From Metellina segmentata (lineage: Eukaryota > Arthropoda > Arachnida > Araneae > Tetragnathidae): a stretch of 64,000 bases of DNA. Position numbers and translations under genes: made by a program. Under the pieces are notes generated by a model, which had not been told where the DNA came from, ran no database searches, and was given only the letters and a program-made list of their open reading frames with translations. This document shows, piece by piece, positions 1 to 9,605 of the stretch. Each line of letters begins with the position of its first letter. Position 1 is the first letter of the stretch. The stretch is taken from the NCBI GenBank assembly GCA_947359465.1, contig OX375881.1:116804738-116868737 (forward strand). Reading direction: 5' to 3'.

Positions 1-59
1 GAGTGGCGAATCGGGGACCGGAGGTGCAGGTCTCGATCTAACCAGAAACCTCGATCTAA

Positions 60-170
60 CCAGTACGTGGTTGCTAGTGTACTTTAACTCTATCGTGGCC
101 CAAACCTGCTCACGTCGGTCGGAACCAATCTCGAAACCCTCCAGTTGAAATTCCGTTGCTCTTCCAAATC
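60..170. repeat. Rearranged SINE fragments
   Basis: Positions 75-115 resemble the body start of the type B SINE (compare 3815-3870), and 130-165 resemble its head in reverse orientation, including a reversed B-box-like GTTTCGAG. The two pieces face each other, so this is a rearranged or nested remnant rather than one copy. Bases 1-60 show nothing recognisable. Confidence 0.4.
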
Positions 171-194
171 GGCTACCACGGCTCTATTAGTCGG

Positions 195-735
195 AGAGCT
201 GATGACGAATTTGGGGGAAAGTATTTTAGGCACTGTGAAATTGTAAAATAGTAGTAAATCAATGGTTGTTGAATAGGGAATCGAGAGTCGGGAATGGCGT
301 TTGTGGTTATTTCGTTACAGCGCAGCATGTCATATTTGCAAAAAATTAATCCCGCCGAGTATCCTTTAGGCACTTACAATATATATTTATTTATTTTATT
401 TATTATTATTTTTTTTACAATCGAGAAATAAAAATCCCACACTGTTTGGACGGTTTTAAAGTATAATTCGACTGCCCCGAACTTGTATTATAATGAAAGC
501 AAAAAATATTCTTTAGGCACTCTGAAATTTGTATAGCATGTTTAATAATTATTATTGAAAATATGTGCAAAGAGCCAGACGAATACGATGGTTTTAAAAA
601 ACTACGCGACGCAAATAAAGATTTTACATGAATGCGACAAAAAAGTATTATGGGTAGGTATGAGTACGAGAGAACGTTTATCGTCTGCGCCGGCATCTGC
701 CGAGGCCCTGGCTAGCTAAACATCTTGTAAGCTGT
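195..735 (+). repeat. Left arm of the long inverted repeat
   Basis: Inverted counterpart of 2955-3495. The match runs from the outer end through gtttggacggttttaaagta to the inner ccctggct block, with scattered differences. Confidence 0.7.
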
Positions 736-756
736 AAACTTATATTTTCGACTTTA

Positions 757-2717
757 TTACTCCTCTTCATCACTCTTTGATGCTTCATCGTCTGTAAGCT
801 CACTCTCAATATATGTCTCTCTATCGTCTTCGATATTTTGTTCGTTGTCTGAAAAAAGGTTAATTTTGATATGCGCACAATAAATAATGAAATTTCAATT
901 AATAAACCTTTACATTAAATAACCTTTTTACCTGTATTATTTTTTGTTTCAATTTCTACTTTTAAAGCATCTAAAACAGAAGGCGGTATACAATCTCCTT
1001 CGAACCATTAAAATTTATACTTCTCATCTTGAAAATTCCATCCATTCCTTAAAGGCGATAGGTTACTTGGAAACCGTAAATGTGCATTTCGCCAAATGCT
1101 TGTTATGTATTGAGTGCGTAAGAGTTGTTGGTGTAACTCAGCTTTACACGGAGGTAAATTTGATGCATCGTACTTTTTCCAAATTTTTTTTAACGGTTCA
1201 TTAGCGTTATAAGTTTTATATGTTGAACAAAATGTATAGAATCTAGCAGTATTAATATGGGTTTAATTTTTGAAGCCATAAATTTTACAGACAAATTTTT
1301 CTAATTCCGAAAACGTATCGTATCGCAAACCTGACACATGGGCTGCTCCAAGATCGTTAAGAGCTTTTTGATTACCTCCATTAGATTTTAATATTTGAAA
1401 TGATTTTTTCTTTCCTTTTTAGAAAAAAAGAAGGGTTGTAATCGCAACCCGTATTGGCATGAAACCCAGGCAAGCTGGAACCCACTGATGGTCTTAATTC
1501 AGTAGACAGTTGTGATATGTTTATAAACCTTTTTGTAATTCCGTTGCCATACTCCATGACAATTGTCAGACTGTCACACTGCAGATGATCCATATTGCCG
1601 AACATTATAATAAAATCATCTGTATCGCAAGATTTAATTAGGACGCTAGTGGAAAAATCATTATTAATTTTACACACATGATGTACAATTTTTGTGTCCG
1701 CTTCCTCGTGATCGTCACAAGACAATTCATCATTTTTTGCCATAATTACAGTATCATTTTTAATCCTCTATGAGTAAAAATGATCATAACTTAAATTAAT
1801 TACTGTGTTACATTTTAAATTGCACCATTTCTGGTGTTGTCCAGTGGTCTATTAAAAATCTTACAAGAGCTTGCTTGACTTTAATGGTTTTTAGCTCGTT
1901 TCTGAAATCTGTTGAATGTACTTGCTTCGGACCGGTAATTTTAAAATCCATACTGTTTACTTCATTCCGTAGTGCGCGTTCGTAATCTTTAATCGATGGG
2001 GAAACATACTGGTAAAACATTATGTCAACACGTAGAGCTTTGGTCGCTTTAGAGTTTTCATAATTTTTTTGGAAATGTTGTGCCGCGCGAATGTTACTGG
2101 CATATCACGCATGGTATGTAAAAGATAGAAACCACCAACTATTACGATGTCAAAATCTTTAAGTATGTTTCCAGGTTTGTGATTTTTATCAAAAACTTCT
2201 ACTATTGCTGACTTTTTGGTTTTGCAAATGGTTCCGTCGAAATGGTATAAGGACATTGAAATCGGTATAATTGGATAACATTAAATCTTCTCAAAATCTA
2301 CACTGTAATCCAATGATATACTCAGCATCCTTCCTTACAAATCCCGTTGCATCCGTATTTCTTGTGCATTATTAAAACTATCTATTCCTTTTTAACAGTT
2401 TCAGCAGAAAAATTCATAATGTGTACTCTTGTAATTGGTTTTTCTAATCTATCGGTTGATTCTGAACACTCGGAAGTGTTGTTGATGATTGTTCTGTGTA
2501 TTGTTTCATCACAGCTTAAAAATTTCTGTAACATCGAAAATGGTACCCTTTTCTCGTAGTTACATCTGATGGTAAAATCACTTTAGCAAAGTTCAAGCCG
2601 TTTTTTTTGGCGAATTTTTAAATGTTTTTGCACTATGCTTGTCTTTCTTCGTTAAAAATAATCACTTTATCATTATTGTTTTTTACAAATTACACAACTG
2701 AAAGTTTTTGGGTCCAT
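757..2717 (-). pseudogene. Decayed FEN1/XPG (PIN)-like nuclease family gene
   Basis: Reading the minus strand from an ATG at 2717, the frames give: MDPKTFSCVICKKQ (a CxxC start), a segment with GYHFRCYRNF, an FDIVIVGGFYLLHTM block, YVSPSIKDYERALRNE (about 2010-1970), EADTKIVHH and SCDTDDFIIMFGN (1700-1600), FHANTGCDYNPSFF (about 1460-1420), ASNLPPCKAELHQQ (about 1170) and an acidic tail ending in TAA at 757-759. The E..D, DTDD and GCDY order is the acidic layout of FEN1/XPG nucleases. The same domain order occurs in many uncharacterised metazoan proteins. Several stops and frameshifts (around 2660, 2020, 1805, 1265 and 1010) break it. One GT/AG intron near the 3' end still has good borders (933-849). 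The exact original protein cannot be given. Activity as a nuclease is inference. Confidence 0.6.
849..933 (-). other. Probable intron in the FEN-like gene
   Basis: On the minus strand the donor reads ACAG|GTAAAAAG and the acceptor TTTTTTCAG|ACAACG. Splicing joins an open segment to an acidic C-terminus (IEDDRETYIESELTDDEA) in frame, ending at TAA. This argues that the element spread as DNA and not as a spliced retrocopy. Confidence 0.5.
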
Positions 2718-2954
2718 TGTACATTAATGATACATAACCTATAAAATACGTAGTCCTCTATAAAAACAATTATTATCATTATAATATTTAATTATTACTA
2801 TGTATACATAGTTAAATGTATGTGCGTATGTCAATACTTAAAATATAGTAACACAACTGTATTTAAAAACCTCAAAAAACAGAATAACAGTGAACTTAAA
2901 ATAACTTTCAGCGTGGTCATATTTGCGTGAAAAAAAATAAACTTCTCTAAAATG

Positions 2955-3495
2955 TTTTGCAAGCTGCCTGAGCTTCACAATAAACTAGAGTCACGTGGTT
3001 CCTCAGCAACTAATCAAAGACCGGCGAGCCAGGGACCTGGCAGGTACCAGCATCCAGCCGATACTTATATAAAATCTTTATTTGCGTCGGATAGTTATTT
3101 AAAACCGTCGTATTCGTCTGTCTTTTTGCACTTATTTTCAATAATAATTAATAAACATGCTATAAAAATTTCAGAGTGCCTAAAGAATATTTTTTTGCGT
3201 TCATTATGATACAAGTTTGGGGCAGTCGGGTTATACTTTAAAACCGTCCAAACAGTCTGGGATTTTTATTTCTCGATTCTATAAATGCTAAAATAAGAGA
3301 TTAAAAAAATTCTAAGTGCCTAAAGGATACCCGGTGGGATTAATTTATTGCAATTATCATATGCTACGCAGTAACGAGAAATAACCACAAACGCCGTTCC
3401 CGACTCTCGCTTCCCTATCCAACTACCATTGATTTACTTCCATTTTACAATTTCACAGTGCCTAAAATACCTTCCCCAAATTAGTCATCAGTTCT
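2955..3495 (-). repeat. Right arm of the long inverted repeat
   Basis: Inverted counterpart of 195-735. The short open frames in both arms are incidental readings of the same repeat and do not look coding. Confidence 0.7.
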
Positions 3496-3569
3496 TGAAC
3501 TATAGTCCAAGAGTTATCGTGCTGCAGTTTCCCGGTTGGAATTGGTAATTGGTAATTTTTTGTTAATGT

Positions 3570-3741
3570 CGTACTAGAGCAACACAGCGGGGGGCTATTG
3601 ACGACGGTCCGGGATCAGTCTCTTAAGGGAGAGATCCGAGGACAACACCTCGTAAATTTGAACCACGGTCAGATGACGAAGCAACGCTTGAGCTGGTACC
3701 CTACTCTCTAAACTTCCACGCCAACCCAACGTGAGGACTTT
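3570..3741 (-). repeat. SINE body fragment
   Basis: Reverse-orientation body of the local SINE family: gtactagagcaacacag at the tail end, then ccacggtcagatgacga and caacccaacgtgagga. The tRNA-like head is absent; a type B copy in the other orientation follows directly. Confidence 0.7.
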
Positions 3742-3746
3742 CTTCC

Positions 3747-4050
3747 CGGTTGGAAGAGTAACGGATTAGCAGCTGGAGGGATGCGAGTTTGAATCCAAGA
3801 AACACCGTCGTGTACAAAGGAGGCTAGAGTACGTTAACTTTGTCGTGGTTTCAAATGTCCTCACGTTGGCGTGGTGTGGAAATCTGGAGAGTGGATTGAC
3901 AACTCAGGTGTGGCCTTGTCATCTGACCGTGGTTCAAAATTACGTGTGTTCGTTCTTTTATCTTTCTCTTGTGGATTGATCATGGATCGTCAATAGTCCG
4001 TTGGTGTTGCCCCAAAATGACGTTAATTAAATACCTACCTAATTGCCTAT
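3747..4050 (+). repeat. tRNA-derived SINE, type B head
   Basis: The head (cccggttggaagagtaacgg, then a B-box-like gagtttgaatccaa) is followed by the family body: ctcacgttggcgtggtgtgg, tcatctgaccgtggttcaa and a tail ending acgttaattaaatacctacc. The A/B box spacing fits a Pol III promoter of tRNA origin. The body has an internal change near 3950. Confidence 0.7.
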
Positions 4051-4124
4051 AAAGCGGTATGGCACAACAAAATAAATACTTTCATTGTAGAATACACGCC
4101 CGTAAGAATTGAAGGAAGAAATTA

Positions 4125-4205
4125 CTTGCAATTAGCCAATTCGAAACAGGAACCTTCCAATCTAGACCTTCGGACAAGATCGGTTGGTCGTCATAACCAA
4201 AGAGC
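4125..4205 (-). repeat. SINE type A head fragment
   Basis: Reverse orientation of the type A head: attcgaaacaggaaccttcc is the complement of the B-box region, followed by the A-box side near 4190. No body follows in the same orientation. Confidence 0.55.
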
Positions 4206-4722
4206 GGTTGTGTAGAAATGGAGCTAGTGCAGGCAAAATCTGTCGTGGCCTCAAAAGTCCTCGTGTTGGTACGGTTGTGGGTTTGGATAGAGAGGGTCAG
4301 CTCAGGCGTGACCTCGTCATCTGATCGTGTTTATATAATAACGTGGTTTTGTCCTCGGATTTTTCCGTTTGGAGAGTGGGGTGCCAGCTCAGGTGTTGCC
4401 TCGTCATCTGACCGTGGTTCAAAATTACGAGGTGTTGTCCTCGAATCTTTCCCTTAAGGTATTAATCCGTGACCGTCGTCAATAGCCCGTTGTATTGCTC
4501 TAGTATGATGTTAACTAAAATTACCATTACGATTACCTCTGGGTTTGTTCGGATCTTTCCATTAAGGGACTGATCCCAGACCGTCGTCAATAACCCGCTG
4601 TGTTGCTCTAGTACGACGTTAACTAAAATTGTCATTACCATTACCTCTGGGTTTGATCCAGGACCGTCGCCAATACCCCGTTTTGTAGCTCGAGAGAGCG
4701 ACGTTAGTTCAAATACCTACCT
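4206..4722 (+). repeat. SINE body with triplicated tail
   Basis: A headless body runs from ggagctagtgcaggcaaaat. The segment gaccgtcgtcaatagcccg to the acgttaactaaaattaccat end occurs three times in a row (about 4470, 4580 and 4665), separated by cctctgggtttg. The tRNA-like promoter is missing, so this copy is presumably inactive. Confidence 0.65.
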
Positions 4723-4739
4723 TCCATCTATTACGCAAA

Positions 4740-5545
4740 AGTTCTGCTTTGCCAATGAACTGGATTTTTTTTACTTAACGTCGTACTAGCGTACCACAAC
4801 GGGCTACTGACGACGGTGCGGTATCAACCCCTTAAGAGAAAGATTCGAGGACACCACCACGTAATTTTCAACCATGGTCAGATGACGAGACAACACCTGA
4901 GCTAGCACCCCACTCTCCAGATTTCCACACCAACCCAATGTGAGGACTTGAGGCCACGACAGATTTAAGCTGCACCAGCCGCCTCTACACCATACGCTTA
5001 CAAACATCCATGCTCTGACCCGGATTCGAACCAAGAACCATCCAATCTAGAGTCTAACACATTAACCACCAGATCGGATGGAAGGCGACAATGAAATGGA
5101 AATAATAAAAACCTCTCTCCACACAGGAGCTATGTGCAATAACGTCGGGCATGCATTCTGTGGGAGATAAATGTTTTTTTGCTTGCACAGCCTACCGACA
5201 TTTAAAAATTTGTTACGAAATGTAGAATCACCCAAAGTGTGAAATAAAATCGGCTTACAAATTTACAAAGATTGGCTTTATAGCAAAATTGTATACAATC
5301 CACCACCTTTACTAAAATATAATATTTCTTAAATTGGAGGCTACACTCTCTTCTGATAAAGAAAGTGTGGTTGTATGAATTTCGCGTGTTTTTAGTGCTT
5401 GTAAAACTTTAAAGTAATTAAATGCTGTAGCACGTATATGAACGAAATTGACGTTTTTACGACGTTGAAAGTAGCTGTTATTTTTGAAACTTCGTAAAAA
5501 AGAATTACTGAACAAAACCGTTGATACACCCTTGAATTTGCAGAC
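4740..5545 (+). repeat. Dispersed duplication, copy 1 (pair 11378-11838)
   Basis: Excluding the SINE at 4765-5088, this matches 11378-11838: both contain tgaactggaaaataat-type sequence, cctaccgac(a)ttt, tacaatccacca and cttaaattggaggctac in the same order. Both copies run into a truncated type A SINE head, so head and unique part may have moved together. No coding content. Confidence 0.6.
4765..5088 (-). repeat. Full-length SINE type A with 12 bp target duplication
   Basis: Complete minus-strand copy: poly(T) (the A-tail) at 4765, body, then the type A head with the B box as cggattcgaaccaag. It is flanked by caatgaactgga (4753-4764) and caatgaaatgga (5089-5100), a 12 bp duplication with one mismatch. 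The paralogous region near 11395 has the uninterrupted gaatgaactggaaa, which is the empty site. Confidence 0.8.
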
Positions 5546-5548
5546 TAT

Positions 5549-5688
5549 CCGGTCTGGTGGTTACGGTGTTAGATTCAAGATCGGAAGGTTCCTGGTTCGA
5601 AACCGGGTGGATGTTTGTTTGCGTATGGATGTTTGAAAGCGTATGGTGTAGAGGTGATGGTGAACCTTGGATCTGTAAAAACATCCTG
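5549..5688 (+). repeat. Truncated SINE type A
   Basis: Type A head (ccggtctggtggttacggtg, B box ctggttcgaaaccggg) with the first part of the body up to gaaccttggatctgt; the rest is missing. Confidence 0.7.
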
Positions 5689-5699
5689 ATCTGGTCACA

Positions 5700-6260
5700 A
5701 AGAATTAAAATAAAATATTATTGACATAGAAGTGAGATGAATTGTATAAACATTGTGTGTGCTTGTCAAGTTCTAGAAAATGTTTACTTTTCAAGGAGTC
5801 TTTGATTCTTAAAAGTTTATGAACCGCTGTGTTCGATGCATGTCAACAATATGTATATTTCTCGATCACATGCCAAATTCGAGTTGTTATTGAGATTGTT
5901 TCAGAAATATCTGCATACAACACCCTCTAGTATCTAAGCCAATGAGGACATAACATGTTTTGAAAAATATTTATTTTATTGAATCTCGTACTACCTTTAA
6001 GCTTGCTGAAAATTTCCAGGTACGTTAGGTAGCGAGTTATGTCGGATTGGAACACAACCTGGTATTGGAGACAGTACGATATCAATCGCGAAGGGAAACA
6101 TAGAGAAAAATTTGCAGTTTTGGCCCCTTGTCAACACTTGAACTACCACGTCACTGTCAAAACTTGCCCACTACACATTAGTGAGTGCCCTTCAGTCTTA
6201 AATTGGATCGACACTAACTGCTGTGCAAACTCGGCCACTGTTAACTTACCTTAACCAGGA
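5700..6260. other. No recognisable gene
   Basis: AT-rich sequence with no domain or repeat I recognise. A 71-codon frame at 6039-6254 has no conserved motif and is probably fortuitous. Confidence 0.5.
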
Positions 6261-7003
6261 AAACTTAATAATAGATGAACTGCTAATGGATCACAAAAAC
6301 AATGTTAGCACAATTAGTTACTGTTGCACAATATACCACAAAATTCTTCATTGGTTTCAAAGTTATACCTAACTCACGAAACTTGTTAGAACGGATATAG
6401 AAGAAAAATCTTCAACATAAAGTATATTTTCAGAGGTAACATGGTATAAAAACATATTTAAATAGTAGCGGTGGATTGCATAAAAAATTGAAACTGATCT
6501 TTTCTGTAAATCTGTAAGACAGTTCTATTGATGAAGTAAAATCAATTCAAGAAATATTCTAAGCAAGCTTTAAAGGTCATTAGGCATCACCATAATAAAA
6601 CAGTGAGTAGTTAGTTTAATATACCACTTGAGCAACACAGAGTGTTAATTACTGATAAGTGCTTTTAGTGTTACCTAATGAACTTTAAAGTTTGCTTAGT
6701 ATATTTCTTGAATTGTTTTAACTTCATTAATAGAACTGTCAAAAAAATTTGCAAAAGAGATCAGTTTCAATTTCGTATGCTATCCACCGCTATTATTTAA
6801 ATATGTTTTTATACCATGTTACTGGAATTTTACGCTACAAATTAAGCATTTTGAATTTGCGAATGTTCTAATTAAGAACTTAAGTATAACACTTTCAAAC
6901 AAAAAAAACGAATGGATAATTTTGTAGTGTATTGTGCAATAATAACTTCGTGTGCCAATATTGATTTTTTGGATCCATTAGCAGTTCATCAATGTTGAAG
7001 TTT
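6261..7003. mobile_element. Fold-back (large hairpin) element, copy 1
   Basis: About 370 bp arms pair across a centre near 6632. The outer arms share gatgaactgctaatggatc. The inner arms share ttaaatagtagcggtgga (its complement is near 6785-6805) and tcaagaaatatt. No coding capacity. A partial second copy is at 11975-12259, so this is a mobile or amplified family, MITE-like in form. Exact target duplications were not resolved. Confidence 0.7.
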
Positions 7004-7012
7004 AACTTATAA

Positions 7013-7981
7013 CTAGGGGGCTCGCTAACGCTCGTCAACCCTCGGAGGATTGCGAAGCAATCCTCATTCGTTCGCTGGGCGAACTTACAGTCGCTTCGCT
7101 CGCATCAATGAAGATGTGTCCTAACAGAAGGTATTGTTTACAAAACACGATTTTCCAAAAAAGAAATTACTTTTCAAACCTGTAGGATTAGAATTCAAAT
7201 GAAAACTTTGAGGATATTTTTTTTGACTCGAAATATGAGCGCTGATTTAGAAACTGAATACCCAGCATGTTGTTTGTGTGTATATTTACACCAGCACTCG
7301 AACCACCCACATTTTATCATCGAGTTTGCTGTCGAAAGTTGTAGTGCAAGCGTCTTGAACTATAATTGTTGGCCCTGAAAAGGACCGTTTTTTAAATGGC
7401 CCTGAAAAGATCCTCTGTTTTTTTTAAATTTCTATTATAAGCTGCAACAGCTCGACTAAAATTCATTTTTTTTCAATAAAATTTCATCCTACTAGGGGGC
7501 GCGCCCCCTCCTCGGAGGGGTTGCTTTGTAATCCTCATTGGTACGCTGCACGAACATGCTCGCTACTGTCGCATTACTGAAGACATGTGCCTAGCAGAAG
7601 GAATTGCTTACAAATATTGTATTCCAAAAAGAAATATTTTTCAAATATAATTTTTTTTGAATGACCGAAAAGTTATAACAGTACCTCTGGAATCATAATT
7701 CAAATGAAAACTTTGATCAAATTTTAATTCGAAATGTGAGCGATGCTTTGAAAATTGAATACCCAACATGTTGTTTGTGTTTACATTTCCCCAGAACTCG
7801 AGCCACCTACACTTTATTATCGAGTTTGTTGTCGAAAACTGTAGTGCAAGCGTCTTATTAAACTATAATTGTTGGCCCTATATTTCAAATGGCCCTGTAA
7901 AGATCCTATGCTTTCTTTGATTTCTATTATAAGCTACAACAGCTCGACTAAATTTTTTTTTTTTCAATGAACTTTCATCCG
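7013..7981. repeat. Two-copy tandem repeat of about 480 bp
   Basis: Copy 1 (7013-7491) and copy 2 (7492-7981) start with ctaggggg and share attcaaatgaaaactttg, catgttgtttgtgt and gtagtgcaagcgtctt. Copy 1 begins with short perfect hairpins: ggattgcgaagcaatcc (7047-7063) and gttcgctgggcgaac (7070-7084). No ORF is conserved between the copies. Confidence 0.7.
7371..7413 (-). promoter_or_regulatory. Histone-type 3' stem-loops (two)
   Basis: On the minus strand, GGTCCTTTTCAGGGCC (7371-7386) forms a 6 bp stem with one G-T pair and a TTTC loop, the form of the replication-dependent histone mRNA 3' stem-loop. A weaker copy, GGATCTTTTCAGGGCC, is at 7398-7413. The second tandem repeat keeps only decayed versions (7874-7880 and 7891-7906). 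No histone coding sequence is next to them. Confidence 0.4.
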
Positions 7982-8096
7982 ATAACGCTAAAAATTCAAT
8001 TGACGTATCTTCGTAATAATAAAACAATGGTACAATGTTGCCAAAACGCGATAAGAAGTAACTTCTTTTTTGCGTGCCACGTAAGAGAATTATATA

Positions 8097-8220
8097 TACA
8101 GGGTGGTCCCGAATTCATGGTAAAAACTTTAATGGTAGGTACAGGACATTGTAACAATGATTTATTGTATAGGAATGTATAGTCGCAAGTGACGCGGTGA
8201 GGCGTAAACAGGGGAAATAA
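8097..8220 (+). repeat. Left 124 bp terminal inverted repeat
   Basis: Inverted match to 9480-9603, including gtcgcaagtgacgcggtgag. This is far longer than the roughly 30 bp ends of classical mariners. Confidence 0.9.
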
Positions 8221-8347
8221 AAGGAAAGAGAAATGGAGTGATCGGTTGGTATCATTGCCGGTAGAGGGCAGTAGATGTCTAGCCGCTGTTGAACATGATG
8301 CATCGCAGTAGGGAAAAGCGCCATTCACAATTGTGCTGCCGTAGACG

Positions 8348-9424
8348 ATGGGTGACTTTACGTATGCAGAAAAAGCAGACATGCATTACATGTACGGCCG
8401 TGCAAACGGTAACGGCAGAGCTGCGTTACGAATGTATCGCGCGGAGTATCCTGATCGACGAATGCCGGATCATAGAATTTTTCAACGGTTACATCGTCAA
8501 CTTTGTGAAACAGGTGCGTTCGACGTCAACAGACATGGCGCTGGTCGAGTAAGAGCTGTACGCACTCCAAGGCTGGAAGGAAGCATCTTGAACATTGTGG
8601 CTGATAGACCCGAGTCAAGCACAAGAACTGTTGCGCGTGACGTAGGTGTGAGTCATCAGACTGTATGCAGAGTGTTAAACGAAAATCGCTTACACCCCTT
8701 CCATTTTCAGAAAGTACAAGCATTGAATCCGGCAGATTATCCTCGCCGCGTGAACTTCTGCCTGTGGGTGATGCAGCAATGTGCGTTGCAGCCGGATTTC
8801 GTAGATTATGTGCTATTTACAGATGAAGCGACATTTTCACGCGAGGGTGTCTTTAATGCGCACAATTCCCATGTGTGGGCAACCGATAATCCACATGCAA
8901 CGCGTCGACATGCGTTTCAACAACGTTTCAGTATTAATGTGTGGGCTGGTATTGTGAACGACTTTTTGATTGGCCCATACTTACTACCCACGCGGCTCAC
9001 TGGCGGAAGCTATCTTATTTTTCTGAAAGAAGTGTTACCACAACTGCTGCATGATGTTCCGATCGCCATTCGTAACCGCATGTGGTTTCAGCACGATGGA
9101 GCGCCAGCACACTTCAGCATTGATGTACGGAATTACCTGAATGCCACGTTTGGTACTCGATGGATTGGGCGTGGTGGACCAGTCCCTTGGCCACCCCGAT
9201 CTCCCGATTTATCGAGCCTCGATTACTTTTTATGGGGACATCTAAAGCATCTTGTTTATGAGACTCCAGTTGACTCAGATGAGGATCTCGTCGCTCGCTT
9301 ATCTGTAGCTGCTGCAGGTGTGCGTGAAATACCAGGCATCTTTGAACGTGTACGCCAATCGCTCCACCGACGCTGTCAAGCATGTATCGATACTGGTGGA
9401 CGCAATTTTGAACAATTACTGTAA
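8348..9424 (+). CDS. Mariner-like transposase (DUF4817-type, full length)
   Basis: A 358-residue transposase that would excise and reinsert its element through a DDE-type RNase H fold in the nucleus. The N-terminal part (about 1-125) carries helix-turn-helix segments, with DVGVSHQTVCRVL at about 98-110. Candidate catalytic aspartates are D159 in LFTDEATF, D250 in FQHDGAPAHF and D292 in LDYFLWG. The D2-D3 gap is about 41 residues, longer than the 34 of classical mariner. The ORF runs without stops from ATG (8348) to TAA, and its length matches the common arthropod family with an N-terminal DUF4817 region. It lies centrally between matching terminal repeats. Transcription was not assessed. Confidence 0.9.
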   Translation: MGDFTYAEKADMHYMYGRANGNGRAALRMYRAEYPDRRMPDHRIFQRLHRQLCETGAFDVNRHGAGRVRAVRTPRLEGSILNIVADRPESSTRTVARDVGVSHQTVCRVLNENRLHPFHFQKVQALNPADYPRRVNFCLWVMQQCALQPDFVDYVLFTDEATFSREGVFNAHNSHVWATDNPHATRRHAFQQRFSINVWAGIVNDFLIGPYLLPTRLTGGSYLIFLKEVLPQLLHDVPIAIRNRMWFQHDGAPAHFSIDVRNYLNATFGTRWIGRGGPVPWPPRSPDLSSLDYFLWGHLKHLVYETPVDSDEDLVARLSVAAAGVREIPGIFERVRQSLHRRCQACIDTGGRNFEQLL

Positions 9425-9479
9425 ACATGACACTTGTCAACAACGCTTTCAATAAAATCTTTGTCTTTCCTTTCGGCCG

Positions 9480-9603
9480 TTATTTCCCCTGTTTTCGCCT
9501 CACCGCGTCACTTGCGACTATACATTCCTATACAATAAATCATTGTTACAATGTCCTGTACCTACCATTAAAGTTTGTACCATGAATTCGGGACCACCCT
9601 GTA
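9480..9603 (-). repeat. Right 124 bp terminal inverted repeat
   Basis: Inverted match to 8097-8220, ending ggaccaccctgta before the TA duplication. Confidence 0.9.
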
Positions 9604-9605
9604 TA

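Larger units (their letters stand above)
195..3495 (-). mobile_element. Long-TIR element carrying a FEN1/XPG-like gene
   Basis: About 540 bp at the left (195-735) match in inverted orientation about 540 bp at the right (2955-3495). The outer ends read agagctgatgacgaatttgg and, on the other strand, agaactgatgactaatttgg. The arms share several landmarks, such as cgcaaataaagatttta and ccctggct, and differ by substitutions and small indels. Between them lies one decayed minus-strand gene and nothing else recognisable. Paired terminal repeats around a single gene are what a DNA transposon looks like. No clear target-site duplication was found, and the gene has no DDE-type motifs. Mobility is therefore inferred from structure only; a local inverted duplication around a host-like gene is the alternative. 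Confidence 0.6.
8097..9603 (+). mobile_element. Mariner-superfamily element, apparently intact
   Basis: A 1507 bp element bounded by TA dinucleotides (8095-8096 and 9604-9605). Its terminal inverted repeats (8097-8220 and 9480-9603) are 124 bp and nearly perfect, beginning tacagggtggtcccgaattc. I see two mismatches. They enclose one intact transposase ORF and a polyadenylation signal (aataaa near 9451). Intact termini and ORF suggest a young insertion, possibly autonomous. Confidence 0.9.

Noticed and set aside
6039..6254. 71-codon frame as a small gene
   Set aside because: No motif, no signal peptide and no conservation visible.
9114..9452. 112-codon minus-strand frame
   Set aside because: Shadow of the intact transposase on the plus strand.
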